Notes under the pieces: generated by a model
The model's database searches: none
Seen by the model: the letters and a program-made list of their open reading frames with translations, nothing else
What the model was told of the DNA's origin: nothing
DNA from: Zanthoxylum bungeanum
Taxonomy: Eukaryota; Streptophyta; Magnoliopsida; Sapindales; Rutaceae
Direction of reading: 5' to 3'
NCBI GenBank assembly: GCA_019454045.1
Contig: SKCR01033473.1
Span: 124,001-188,000, forward strand
DNA: 64,000 bases
Part shown: positions 1 through 11,345 of the stretch, piece after piece
How positions within the stretch are numbered: position 1 is the stretch's first letter
Layout of the letters: every line of letters starts with the position of its first letter
Position numbers and translations under genes: made by a program

Positions 1-282
1 GAAATGATGACGCAGGTGCTGATGTGGCGATGATAAGTGTCGATAGCATAGTAACTGCGGTGTGTCGCGATGCAAAGAGTGTGTGCGACGCTACACGAAA
101 TTCTAATTTTTCATTTTTTATCCGTTTTTTATTTTTAGCCCCAAGTTGATTCCATTGAGTCCCAAAACTTTATTTATATGCAAAATAATAAAAAACACAT
201 CAAAACATTTATAAAACCCGAGAAATAATACAAAATATTAGGTCAAATGGGCGATAAATAGTGATATATTTTCCGCTCATCA
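1..282 (-). repeat. LARD-A 3' LTR (partial)
   Basis: Sequence up to the terminal GCTCATCA at 282 matches the right-hand portion of the LTRs at 4795-6509 and 6934-8709, including the GTCGCGATGC motif and the AATATTAGGTCAAATGGGC box. On the minus strand the LTR would begin TGATGAGC. The rest lies beyond the window edge. Confidence 0.8.
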
Positions 283-297
283 CACCCTCAAACCTAA
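283..297 (-). other. Polypurine tract of LARD-A
   Basis: On the minus strand this reads as a purine-rich run (AGGTTTGAGGGTG) directly before the LTR start TGATGAGC. The same arrangement occurs at 8710-8722 and 47003-47014. It is the expected plus-strand DNA primer site. Confidence 0.7.
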
Positions 298-359
298 TAT
301 TTTGCTAGTCCTCGAGTAAAACAACAAAATAAAATACAATAAACAACTTTAAAAATAAA

Positions 360-1480
360 ATTAAACTAAGCCACTTTCGTAGGGATCACGGTTCATTTAG
401 CATATGCAACAAGCCTTTAAACCCCTAGGTGTCCATAGTGGACGAGTTATAGTCTCGTGATGGCTTACAGGGACGATACCCACAAACGTCAGTTAAATCC
501 ACATGCATTCACACATAAAAATAAAACAAAAAGAAATAAATTAAAATAATGAAAATAATAGCTATATATACAATGTCCTTAGAGAATGTCTAACAAAAAA
601 GTTAAAGGAACCTTCAAAATGCATACTACAACCAAAATCTTTTCCTTTGAACAAATTATCTAAATCAGACTCTGAGTGTGTGTGTGTGAATAATTCTGCA
701 AACAGCTTCGATTCTAAGTTATTAACTAGTTGAGTTTCTCTCAATTCTTAGTAGTTAATGGGTCAAACCAACCTGACTATCTAAAAATTATTCTGTCTGC
801 TACAATATACACAAAATATGGTATGTGATTTTTTTTTTAAGATTAACATCTTCAACCCTTGTAGCAAGCTTTGGGCCAGTGACTCCCAAACCCGTTGGCT
901 TTAAAGCACTAGGTGTTAAAACACCCATACGGACTTAATTACTCGGATATCAGATGTTAAAAATTCTACCGTTTGACGCGAACATTCACTACTTACTGAG
1001 GCAAGACGCCCGGTTACTAAGTAAGAACTTTATTAATTCTATTTTTTTTTTTTTTTTTGTTTTTTTAATCATCATATCGTACATCATAAAAATGGAGACC
1101 GAAATAGATATTCAGGCAAACGGTCATTCATCAACCACCAATTATTTCAGCTAGTCACTTTGTCAATTCCTTATTATCTAACTGCTACAGAACTATTTTT
1201 TTAAGTGCATATAAGTCTAACTTATATATTAGGCTCAAAGTACAGGTTAAAAGTGAAATTAGCATTTATCTTTTCCTAGAACTTTTTACCAAGACAAACA
1301 ATTTCATCATTAGACTTTTTTTTATAAAGCATGTAAAAATTAAAACACGTAAAACATGCAAGACATACGACATACATGGAATAAAAATGTGCAGGAAAAA
1401 TAACGGAGAAAATAAATAAAAATAGACAACTTGCCCCCAAACCTAAACCTAACATTGTCCCCAATATGTTACAAAACAAA
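360..1480 (-). repeat. Conserved non-coding spacer module (copy in LARD-A)
   Basis: No credible long reading frame. The stretch is collinear with 10850-11900 (LARD-B), 30290-31240 (element E), 47090-47870 (LARD-G) and 57950-58700 (Tat element I). Shared landmarks in order: GCCACTTTCGTAGG, GAGAACCTTCAAA-like box, a GTGTGTGTG run, GGGTCAAACCAACCT, a short hairpin (here GGTGTTAAAACACC), CGGTCATTCATCA, and TCATTAGAC. It lies between coding region and 3' LTR in every copy. Function unknown; it could be a structured RNA region, packaging signal or simply old shared 3' sequence. Confidence 0.75.
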
Positions 1481-1511
1481 AGAAAGATACAGTAACAATG
1501 TTACCATTTTT

Positions 1512-2543
1512 TCATTCCTCATCCTCATCCTCGTCCTCGCTGTTCTCCATTGGATAAGTTGGAATCTGATCATCACTCAATCTCTGATGATGTGCCATTC
1601 GCTGAAGCAGTTGAGCGATGTAGTCAACCCAAGATTCCAATCGATCTACTCGTTATGATATGGAGCGAGATCGAGATGATCGTTGCGATGGTTGAGATAG
1701 CTGCTATGGCTGTACAGGTGCTGATGAGGAAGACCCGGCATGTGCAGGCCTCTCTGCTCAAAGTTGTTGGATAATACGAGTGGTTAATGCAGTGGTGGGC
1801 CGTATCTATTCTTCTCTAAGGTCCATGGGCACCTTGGCCAGCGTGTATAGGCTTGTAATTAAGCTGCAGTACAGTAGGCCAGTTTATGTAGAACGTGCTG
1901 CCCAAGCTATATTGATCTATATTAGCCCACCGACATCAATGGTATGTCCCTCCAGCAGACAGTATAACAGGATCATTTATTCTTTAGTTATAGTTGTAAT
2001 ATGGGTGTCTGGCAGCAATGTGCGGGTCAGGAAATGAAACCAAACTCTGGCATCAGGCTTAAGATATCAAGAACTCATCTTTAAATATTCTCTGTTGCTA
2101 CTTATATCCCATACAACATTGGGGATGCAAAGTGTTTGTGTGAGATGAGTCATATCTAAATGCTCATTGGCTGCCATATATTCATCTGATTCCATATCCA
2201 GCAACCCATAATATCTATTGACAATGGACCTATCGAACAACACATGTTGACCTCTCACTAACACCTGGTACGTCTGATTCTGGTAAGCATTGGCGTAGAA
2301 CTCACGGACAACTGGTACACAGGCTGGGTTAGGCTGTTGGGAAAGCTTATGCCAGTGCCTAGTGGCGATAATTCTATCAAATTGGGGAAACTGTCCAGGA
2401 TTGATCTCAAAACCCCTCTCCATAATTGGGATTTTTGTCTTATCCCCTTTTTCATATCGCCGCTCAACAGCTGCCGATAAAAATTTTATAGCATTGTAAC
2501 TCGATCTGGCAGTCGCTGAGGTTCTCGTTCTCTTAGGGGCCAT
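1512..2543 (-). pseudogene. Decayed plant-transposon-domain protein (344-codon frame) of LARD-A
   Basis: One uninterrupted phase runs from ATG at 2543 to a stop at 1512-1514 and contains about eight internal stops but no frameshift that I can see. The N-terminal 158 codons are open and begin MAPKRTRTS. Features such as VVREFYANAY, VLVRGQ and a later LLYCLLEGHTIDVGGLI segment resemble the putative plant transposon protein domain (Pfam Transposase_32 type) often found in plant LTR elements. The C-terminus is strongly acidic (SEDEDEDEE). The copy at 11989-13020 has exactly the same length and shares stops at codons 159 and 189. Most stops are explained by CAA, CAG or CGA turning into TAA, TAG or TGA. 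Role in the element is unknown; the family assignment is from memory of motif pattern. Confidence 0.7.
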
Positions 2544-3430
2544 TTTAATTATTAAAATTTCAGCAGAATTTACCCCAAATTTTCAAGATTTCCCAAAATT
2601 TCAACCAAACACTAACATTTCACAATTTATTCCACAACTGCCAAAACTTCGCCCCCAAATTCTATGAATTTATCAATAGAAAATTTAACAAACACCCACA
2701 ATTCCGAAAAAAACACACTTTTTTTTTAATTTCACAAAGCACACAAAAAAAATTGAATATTAAAGGAACAAAAATACCCAAATCGCGAGCTTGAATCCCC
2801 AAATCCGAGTGGTTCACGAGCAATGGAAGATGGTGAGTTAAGGAAGTGATTTGGCGAGTTGTTCTTCCTCAAATTCGAAATTTAAACACGAAATGGAGGT
2901 TTGGGTTTTAATGAGTTTGGTTGAAGGACTTGGTGAGTTGAAAGACGGATTTGTGGAGGGATTTGAGAGAAAATAAAGAAAAATGAAGATAAGTTATGAG
3001 GAAGATGACAGGCAGCTGCTGTTTTGTGGCCTAGAATCGCATTCATGTCGCGATGCAAAGTTTTTTTGTGTCGCAACGCGACACCCTAAAAATTGGGGTT
3101 AGGTCAATGTGTCGCAACACACAAGGTTTTACGTGTCGCGATGCGGATTTTTTTTTTTGGCAAAATATGAATATTTCAAACATATCCACTAAAATGCGTC
3201 TTAAGATTTGATTCCTTACTCTGCCATCTCTGATAATTGAATTTTTATCTTCGCGATTTTGTCAAACTTTATTCCGTGATAACCCCATTTTCACTGGTTT
3301 GCTTTACCTTAAGTGCTCCATCTATGTTTTTCCCTGTAAAAATAACACATAAAATTAAAATTACTACAACATGTATACACAAAATACAAAAATAAAAATT
3401 TAAATAAAAATAAAAATTTTGCATGGACTG
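2544..3430. other. AT-rich non-coding sequence upstream of the cargo frame
   Basis: Contains no convincing gene. It is rich in A/T runs and includes two TCGCGATGC-type palindromes (near 3047 and 3137). The segment from about 3195 (ATGCGTCTTAAG followed by TTCCTTACTCTGCCATC) is the right boundary of the cargo slot and is matched at 49253-49292 in LARD-G. Confidence 0.55.
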
Positions 3431-3439
3431 CCTCTCTGC

Positions 3440-4680
3440 TAGCGCTAAATTTTTTGTCTTCAGCCAGACATGTATGAAGTCCATCCGTTAAGGAGGCTTC
3501 AATGTGGTTTTGGACGTCCGATTAAATACGATCCCCTGTGCGTTGATTTTGAAGGGTCTCTTCCAACGATGAGGTGGCCAAAAGAATTTTGTCTCATTCA
3601 GTACTCAAGCCACCTTTTTAAACTTTGTCGCTTCATTGGTTCCTGAAAGGAAAGAAAGAAAATCACGAGGTCTCGTATGGTGCTTGACTTTGAATGGGAG
3701 TTCCATTCTGTCAAGCTTCTGGGCAGTTTCCTTGATGTGTACTCCCCAATACAGTGATGTTTCTCCTGAAGTCATAAGATTTTCAATATGGTCAAACATT
3801 TATTCTTCCATTCGTCTTACATTTTGCTCCATTTTTCGTCACCGATGTATTTTAGAATTTCATTGTTCAGCTCTTCATTTGTCATCTATGAAATGCATGC
3901 TCCATAAGTGTCAACCTGAGGATGTAAAGATATGTCTGATTGTAGGCCTTTATCCTATGTGGTTGGTATGAACGGTTCGGGCAGCTCTGCTACTTGTTCT
4001 TCCTCAGAGATGTAATAAGCGACCAGAAATTATCCAGATCAAATTGAAACTCTGTTTGTTCGAGATCCTGAACTGATACCTCTGATTCTTGATACCGGTC
4101 AGCCTATTCCTCTGTTAAGGTGTCATCATGAAATTCTTGGTACTCGAAGGCTTCGTCAGTGTCATCTGAAAATATTTCGTGAGGTGTGTAGCTCTGGTTT
4201 TCTTGGAATTGTTTCACTTGATCTGTCAGTCTCTGAAGCATGTCATCCAACTTTTCGTTTCTTTTCTTGAGCATGTCCACCATCTGTCTTATCATCTGTT
4301 TTTCCTATAATGAATATTATTTTTGAGGAGGATCATACGTTGATGGTGGATAAGATGGAGAATATAGTTCAGTGAAATATGATGGTTCATCAAACCATGA
4401 AGGATTCTGATAGTTCTGCCACCCTGAATTGTAGTTGTACTCGCAATGATCACTAGGGTGGTTACCATCACATATCTCACATCTGATCATTCTGTTCTGA
4501 AATGGTTGAGCAAATGTTGTGTTGAATGGCTCTGACATCCATGGATAGTTGTTGGGCTGGACAACAGGCCTCAGAAAACTGGACTGCTACTCCCTGATAT
4601 GGGGTGTATCTTCTCCATATAAAGCTCATAATTCTTCCATCGCTCAATAATGTTCCATTTTCAACCACCTGAATAAAAAA
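3440..4680 (-). pseudogene. Gag-like segment of LARD-A with CCHC knuckle
   Basis: Minus-strand reading gives broken frames. Near 4460-4490 there is a zinc-knuckle-like motif RCEICDGNHPSDHC (CX2CX3HX4C), downstream a Gln/Tyr/Pro-rich stretch, then a coiled-coil-like helix (MLKKRNEKLDDMLQRLTDQV, about 4190-4290) and an acidic tail with FSDDTDEAFEYQEF. LARD-G has a homologous segment at 49500-50764. Towards its 3' end is the box read on the plus strand as GCTAGCGCTAAATTTTTTG then TCTTCAGCCAGAC, typical of sequence after the coding region in Athila-like elements. Several frameshifts make it non-functional. It would have supplied nucleocapsid-like RNA binding. Confidence 0.55.
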
Positions 4681-4771
4681 AGAAAGAAATAAAAATTACA
4701 GATAAAAATAAAGAAAATTAGATACAAGTAAAATATATAGCTTCAAAATTAATAAGGCAAGAAAAATAAGT

Positions 4772-4787
4772 TCCCGGCAAAGGCGCC
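4772..4787 (-). other. tRNA-Asp primer-binding site (degenerate), LARD-A
   Basis: Plus strand TCCCGGCAAAGGCGCCA is close to the 3' end of plant tRNA-Asp plus CCA (CCCCGGCAACGGCGCCA). It lies 7 bases left of the LTR at 4795, the normal position for a minus-strand element. Confidence 0.8.
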
Positions 4788-4794
4788 AAAAACA

Positions 4795-6509
4795 TTATCA
4801 GTGAAATCACACAAGTAACGCAAGCGCACGTATCACTCAAGTAGTATAAAATTATCGACCCCACGAGGACTTAATTTCTAATATTACTATTAATTATTGA
4901 TTCTATTTATTTACAGGTATCTAATTAGGATGAGAAGGGAATGATCGTTTTATTGGTTGGTTGAGTGTGGATTTACTAAATAAATAAAAAAAATGCAAAC
5001 AAAGGAAATTGATAATAAAGAAAACAAATCTCTAGGGTTGTGATTCCAAACAATATTATTATATTGATGAATTGATTCTCTTATATATGTGTAATAAATT
5101 AGTTGTTAACCTGGAACACGAATATATGCAAAAGCCTCTCCCGATGGTCAGATGCAAACACCCAAAATAACCCAATTAACCATATTCATATTTTAACCAA
5201 GTTCTGAATTCATTAAGTTCAAGTTCCAATTGTGGCTACCCCTGCCCGACAGGTATATGTCTATCATATAAGGAAATCTACCTAAGGGACATCTACCATA
5301 AGGTGAGATCGTGAGCTATTGAATCTATGACTGAAACCTAAAATTTATTTTCCAAGTTCATTTTAAGTTTACCACATCAATCTTATTGGTGATCAGGCAA
5401 TAAGAAGCATTAAGCTTAAGATTCAATAAACAAGCCTAAAGTATAACCGATAATATAATTAAATCAATTATTAAACTCGTGAATATTGTGTTTCATCACT
5501 TCCCTATAATAAAAATAAAATGTTGGGGTTAGGGGATCCACCTTTACCATTTCTAATTTAGAAATCTCCCTCATTATAATATATAAATTTTCATTATATT
5601 ACCAACCCACCACATAGGCGATATCGTGATTAAGTCAAGTTTTGAATTAATTCCAACCGACCATAAAGGCGGTATCTAATTTAGTCAGGTTAAAATCAAT
5701 TTCATTAAGTCCAACCGACCATAAAGGTGGTATCCAATTAATTTAGGTTTTAAGATAATTTATATATTATAATTTAAGGGAGATTAATCTAAATTATCAT
5801 AATAAAAGCTTCACCCTTTCCCCAGCACAAATTAACTACTAAACATAAAATAAATATAAAGTAAATAAACAACTACTACTATTAGAAATAAAAATACATA
5901 TTTAAAGTACTAAAAATAAATACAAACAAGATATAATCTTTAGATCCTTATTAGAAACCTTAAGGAAAGTATGATTTTGGAAAATGAAATCAGCTTCAAG
6001 TTATAGGCAAAGTTTGTCCTTGAGCGTCGCGACGTGCCGTTGATGCTTGACACGTGTATGCGGCTTTGACGAGATGATGATACATGGCACGCGGCTGTCG
6101 ATAGACTGAATTATTGGCTCGGCATCGCGATGCGTGAAGGCTTGCATGTCGCGATGCTGACGTCATGCTGATGCAAGGAATGACGCGTGTCGGTAGAGTG
6201 AATTATTATGCTGACATCATGATGACATAATGATGATGCAGGTGCTGATAAAGTGATGATGAGTGTCGGTAGCATAGTACCCACGGTGCCTCGCGACACA
6301 GAGAGTGTGCGTGTCGCGACGTAATATTCCAGTTTTGCCCTTTTTTCCGTTTTTCACTGTTTTAGCCCCAAGTTGATTCCATTGAGTCCCAAAATTTTAT
6401 TTATCTGCAAAATAACACAAAACACATCAAAATATTTATAAAACCCAAGAAATCACACAAAATATTAGGTCAAATGGGCAGTAAATAGTGAAAGTTTTTC
6501 CGTTCATCA
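4795..6509 (-). repeat. LARD-A 5' LTR
   Basis: 1715 bp from TTATCAGTGAAATCACAC to GTTCATCA, collinear with LTRs of LARD-B (6934-8709 and 13594-25334). Contains repeated blocks such as CCGACCATAAAGGCGGTATC and several TCGCGA palindromes at 6025-6330. The first base pair of the usual TG terminus is mutated. The right flank at 6510 is copia gag sequence. Confidence 0.85.
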
Positions 6510-6933
6510 ATCACCAATATATCCCAGCTATCAGAGAGATAACTGAGTAGTATGAGGGCTTGTACCTCATCTCCTAGTTTCATGTCTATAACACACAGCT
6601 GGTTCACAAGGCTTTGTAACTCATTGGTGTGTTCTACAATAAAAGTTCCACTCTATAGCTTCAAATTCACAAAACGCCTCATTAATATGGCTTTATTCCG
6701 AGGTGTCTTGGCCTGGTACATGTCTTCCAACTTCATCCATATTTCGTAAGCATTTGTATCTTGTGTTACATGGTGGAAGACACGGTGGCCGATCCACTGC
6801 CTAATCTAACCGAGAAATCTGATGTTGAGTTTATCACAATCACTCTTTTTGACAAAATATGGTCTCACTCCCTTCTTCTTGATCATATCGAATAGATCTT
6901 TACAGTGTAAATAATCTATCTTCTGAGGCATTG
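6510..6933 (-). pseudogene. Copia element H, Gag fragment (UBN2-type)
   Basis: Minus-strand translation gives a recognisable Ty1/copia Gag core (for example IRQWIGHRVFHHVTQDTNAY and MWMKLEDMYQAK-like sequence) with in-frame stops. It is a homologue of the better preserved Gag at 45851-46441. The N-terminal codons of the same gene lie at 25335-25399, beyond LARD-B, showing that LARD-B split the gene. The left side was interrupted by LARD-A. Gag would form the particle shell; this copy is dead. Confidence 0.8.
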
Positions 6934-8709
6934 ATCGGTGAAATCACACATATAACGCATGCGCATGTATCTCTCAAGTAGCATATAAATATCAATCTCA
7001 CGAGGACTTAATTTCTACAATAGTTATTAATGATTGATTCTATTTATTTACAGGTATCTAATTAGGATAAGAATGGAATGATTAATGATTGGTTGGTTGA
7101 ATTTGAATTTACTAAATAAATAAAAAAATGCAAACAAAGGAAATTGATAATAAAGAAAATAAATATCTAGGGTTGTGATTCCACATAATATTATTCTAAT
7201 GATGAATTGATTCTCTTATATATGTGTAATAAATTAGTTTGTTAACCTGGAACACGAAGATATGCAAAGCCTCTTCCGATTGTCAGATGCAAACACCCAA
7301 AATAACCCAATTAACTATATTCCTATGTTAACCAAGTTATCCGAATTCATTAAGTTCAAGTTCCAATTGTGGCTACCCCCGCCTAACAGGTATATGTCTA
7401 TCCTATAAGGAAATCTACCTGAGGGACATCTACCATAAGGTGAGATCGTGAGCTATTGAATCTAAGGCTGAAACCTAAAATCTCTTTTCCAAGTTCATTT
7501 TAAGTTTACCATATCAATTTTATTGTTGATCAGGCAACAAGAAGCATAAAGCTTAAGATTCAATAAACAAGCCTAAAGCATGACACATAATATAATTAAA
7601 TCAATTATTAAACTCATGAATATTATGCTTCATCACTTCCCTAGATTAAAAATAAAATGTTGGGGTTAGGGGATCCACCTTTACTATTTCAAATCTAGAA
7701 ATCTCTCTTATTATAATATATAAATTTACATTATATTACCAACATACCATATAGGCAGTATCCTTATTCAGTCATTTGATAATTAATTCCAACTGACCAG
7801 AAAGGCGGTATCCAATTAATTCATGTTAAAATCAATTTAATTAAGTCCAACCGACCATAAAGGCGGTATCCAATTAAGTCAGGTTTTAAGATAATTTATC
7901 TATTATAATTTAAGGGAGATTAATCTAAATAATCATAATAAAGGTTTCACCTTTCCCCCGGCAGAAAGTTAACTGCAAAACATAAAAGAAATATAAAGTA
8001 AATAAACTACTATTACTACTAGAAATAAAAATACATAATTAAAATGCTAAAAATAAATATAAACAAGATACAATCCTTATATCTTTATTAAGAACCTTAA
8101 GGAAAGTATATTTACTACTGCTAAAAATAAAAATATTTATATAAATATAGACAACCAAGATACAATCTTCAGTTCCTTACTAGAAACCTTAAGGAAAGTA
8201 TGAATTTGGAAAATGAAATCAGCTTCAATTTATAGGCAAATTTCGGCCTTACGCATCGCGACGTGCCATTAATTCTTAACATGTGTACGCATCTTTGACG
8301 AGATGATGACATGTGGCATGCGGCTGTCGGCAGACTGAATTATTGTGCTAGCATAATGCTGATGTAAGTGATGACGTGTCATCATGTTGAATTATTGGCT
8401 GACGTCATGATGACGTGATGATGACGCATGCATTGATGTGGCGATGATATGGATATGACATGGAGATGACGAGTGTCAATATCATAATAACTGAGGCGCG
8501 TTGCGACGCAGAAGGTGTGCGCATTATGAAGCAAAATTCTAATTTTACCCTTTTGTCCGTTTTTCGCCGTTTTAGCCCCAAGTTGATTCCATTGAGTCCT
8601 AAAACTTTATTTATCTGCAAAACACATCAAAACATTCATAAAACCCGAGAAACCATACAAAATATTAGGTCAAATGGGTGGTAAATAGTGATATATTTTC
8701 TGCTCATCA
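6934..8709 (-). repeat. LARD-B 3' LTR
   Basis: 1776 bp, from TGATCGGTGAAATCACAC to TGCTCATCA, followed by the polypurine tract complement CACCCTCAAACCT (8710-8722). Matches the other LTR of the element, which is 1792 bp once copia C is removed. Confidence 0.85.
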
Positions 8710-8762
8710 CACCCTCAAACCTAACATTTTGATAGTCATCGAGCAAAACAAATAAAATAGTT

Positions 8763-8885
8763 ATTATAGAGAAAATACCCACAGAAGATAATCTTGAAGA
8801 TTCTCTGACTAAAGGGCTGACTCAACAAAAGCATGATAGGCACACCCGAGAGTATGGTGTCCAGATTCATACTAGTTGGCTATAG
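8763..8885 (+). pseudogene. Copia J: C-terminal end of RNase H
   Basis: Forty open codons ending in TAG, reading ...LEDSLTKGLTQQKHDRH... and ...VQIHTSWL-stop. The LTKGL motif near the end of Ty1/copia polyproteins identifies it. It is followed within 15 bases by a polypurine tract (AAGTGGGAGAT) and the LTR at 8900. Everything upstream of this C-terminus is missing, so the insertion is a 5'-truncated element or a deletion product. Confidence 0.85.
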
Positions 8886-8899
8886 TGCAAGTGGGAGAT

Positions 8900-10839
8900 T
8901 ATTAGGGATATGCCAAATACCCAACTTGTGGATGGGTTATATGTACACGTATTTGTAATATTTTCATTAATTAATAAAATGGAAATCTTTATTATACGTG
9001 TCTTACATAACTTATATGAATCATCAACACTGTAATAAAGCCCTTGGATTAATAAGACGATGGTTTCTACGCCTTATGAGAATCATTACTCTTAAATGTT
9101 CCTAGTCATAGTTTTGTGAATAATCTGGGCGTTCACAAAGCGGAGAGACTAGCATGATGATATGATCTGCCCTTAAGTGGGGTAGCCAATCTCATAGGCT
9201 ACTAGCGGAGATCCGTCCGCTTGGTGTATCACATGGATGCATGAGTTGTTCGTGTCAATCGAACTGACCGCCGAAAGTTTTCATATGGAGTGTTTATCCC
9301 ATGTGTCTGTGAGAACTTTCATGTATCGATTATATGACTAGTCTTTTGACTTGAGGTTTTAACAATCTTATGTGTGGATCAAATAACTTTGACATTCTCC
9401 TTCCCCGGTTCAAAAGATCCGGTCATAAGGGTATGATTGGGTCATTTGTTGAAACACATGAAGTTTGTAAAGATACAATAGAGAATCGCCACTCTCTCGG
9501 ATAATATTTTCTTATAAGAGTAGTATTCCAGTTCGTGGGTTGATATGTGTGATCAGTGCTTGAGATTTTGGCCACAGCGGAAGAATCATGTGAGATTCTT
9601 GGGTTAGCACGATTCATGACACAATCAACATCATACCTTTGACCATATGTGTAGACATTTTCCGTACCCTAGGTCAATAGGTGGGGATACAGTGAGGCGA
9701 TAGACTGTATCATATGTAAATCGCATACATAATGGGTATATATATATATCTTTCTTTCTTATTTGGGGGTTTTGGCATGTTGCTAGATGTCAACCTTGGT
9801 CATTGAAATCGAACGACCATCTGATCGGAGGATAATTTATGTTCGATTAAATTATCACGATTCATTTCATGTCCAACTTGAGGGGAACCCAAAAGGTCAC
9901 ACACAACAAAGTCGAAATCAATGGTTAATAGTGCATAGTACAAATATAACAGCATATATGATTGTTGTAGGAATTGTTCATAAATGATTCAATTTGTTTA
10001 ATTATTGAACAGATCATTTATGAGGTTCCATAGTGGCTTAGGGATTGGTGAATGATGATAGGGGCACTTTGGGAATTGGAATTTTAAAAAAAAAGTACTA
10101 TTTATGTGAATAGTAAAAAAAATTATTTATTTGTTTTGAATTCCAATTCGGCCCAAACTCTTATTAGGGTTTTATAATCTCATTAAACCACTAAATTAAG
10201 ATCCAATGGCTAAGATTAAATTAGCTTTTATCCTACATCGGATTCTTAATTAATTTTGTTGTCTTTGGAGCACTATATAAACCCAAAGAATTCTTTACAA
10301 ATAGGACACACCAAAACCTTTCATATCTTGGGTTTATATAAGTGAGCAACTCTAAAGTTTAAGAGTAAGCCACTGATTTTGAGGATCCTTAAGTCTAATT
10401 GACTAGAGGAACCGCGAGTTAAAAGTTTTGAGGTATTTGCCTAGGCTAGCACCAAGGGAAAAATACCCGTGCACTCAAGGCGTAGTCTTGCCATTGAGTT
10501 TTTGCTTTGGTGTGTGCATCTTTGGAGGCCACACACTTGGGTGGCTCTTTGGAACTTGGAAGAGCTTGCTGAGTTCGAGAAAAGCTTGTTGATTGGAGGG
10601 AGGACTGGAGGAGTCTTCGGTTCAAGTAAGTCTTTTTCTTTCTTTATTTTATTTAGAGTTCTTATGATAGTTAGCATGTTTAGGTTTATGTTCTTTGCAT
10701 GTTTTATGAGTTTTATGCTTAGAATATATAGTAACATGCCTAGGTTTGTAGAATAATCAAAACAAATGGGTTTTGGGCAAAGGGAAAGCGGCATCATAAT
10801 TTTAATTTTCCGCTGCGCACTCGCAGCCGATTCCCAACA
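8900..10839 (+). repeat. Copia J LTR (about 1.94 kb)
   Basis: Starts directly after a polypurine tract with TATTAGGGATATGCC (a decayed TGTTGGGATATGCC) and ends GATTCCCAACA. Beyond 10839 the LARD-B interior resumes with AACTAAATTAAACTAAGCC. A TATA box lies at 10274-10280. Small frames on either strand inside it are not genes. Confidence 0.8.
10274..10280 (+). promoter_or_regulatory. TATA box of the copia J LTR
   Basis: CACTATATAAACCC inside the LTR, about 565 bases before its end, followed by A/C-rich sequence typical of a plant transcription start. Expected to drive the element's genomic RNA. Confidence 0.5.
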
Positions 10840-10849
10840 AAAACTAAAT

Positions 10850-11313
10850 TAAACTAAGCCACTTTCGTAGGAATCATGGTTGCATTTAGCGTATGCAATA
10901 AGCCTTTAAACCTCTAGGTGTCTCTAGTGGACGAGTTGTAGTCTCGTGAGGGCTTACAGTGACGATACCCACAAATGTCAATTAAATGCACATGCAATCA
11001 CACAAAAATAAAAGAAAATAAATAAAATAAACGAAAATAATAGCTATATATACAATGTCCTCAGAGAATGTCTAGCAACAAAGTTAAAGGAACCTTCAAA
11101 ATACATACTACAACTAAAATCATTTCCTTTGAACAAAGTATCTAAATCAGACTCTGAGTGTGTGTGTGAATAGCTCTGCAAATAGCTTCGACTGTAAGTT
11201 ATAAACTAGGTAATTTTGTCTCAATTCTCAGTAGTTAATGAGTCAAACCAACCTGACTATCTAAAATTGTTCTGTCTACTATAATCTGTGCAAAGTGAGG
11301 TATGTGATTTTAT

Positions 11314-11345
<32 letters not shown>

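Larger units (their letters stand above)
1..6509 (-). mobile_element. LARD-A: non-autonomous Athila-related LTR retrotransposon
   Basis: Minus-strand element cut by the left window edge. Read 5' to 3' on the minus strand it has a 5' LTR (4795-6509), a tRNA-Asp primer site (4772-4787), a gag-like segment with a CCHC knuckle, a 344-codon cargo frame (1512-2543), a conserved spacer (about 360-1480), a polypurine tract and the start of the 3' LTR (1-282). No protease, reverse transcriptase or integrase is visible in the 4.5 kb interior, so it must have moved with proteins from another element. Its right end interrupts a copia gag at 6510. The sister elements LARD-B and LARD-G are collinear with it. 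The Athila relationship rests on the primer type, LTR ends and the post-coding box near 3440-3485; the family name is inference. Confidence 0.75.

Noticed and set aside
562..1154. Small frames in the spacer of LARD-A on both strands
   Set aside because: They are not conserved as frames in the other four spacer copies; stops and indels differ.
10441..10797. Overlapping frames of 95 and 118 codons on both strands in the copia J LTR
   Set aside because: They overlap head to head, have no family match and lie in LTR sequence downstream of its TATA box.
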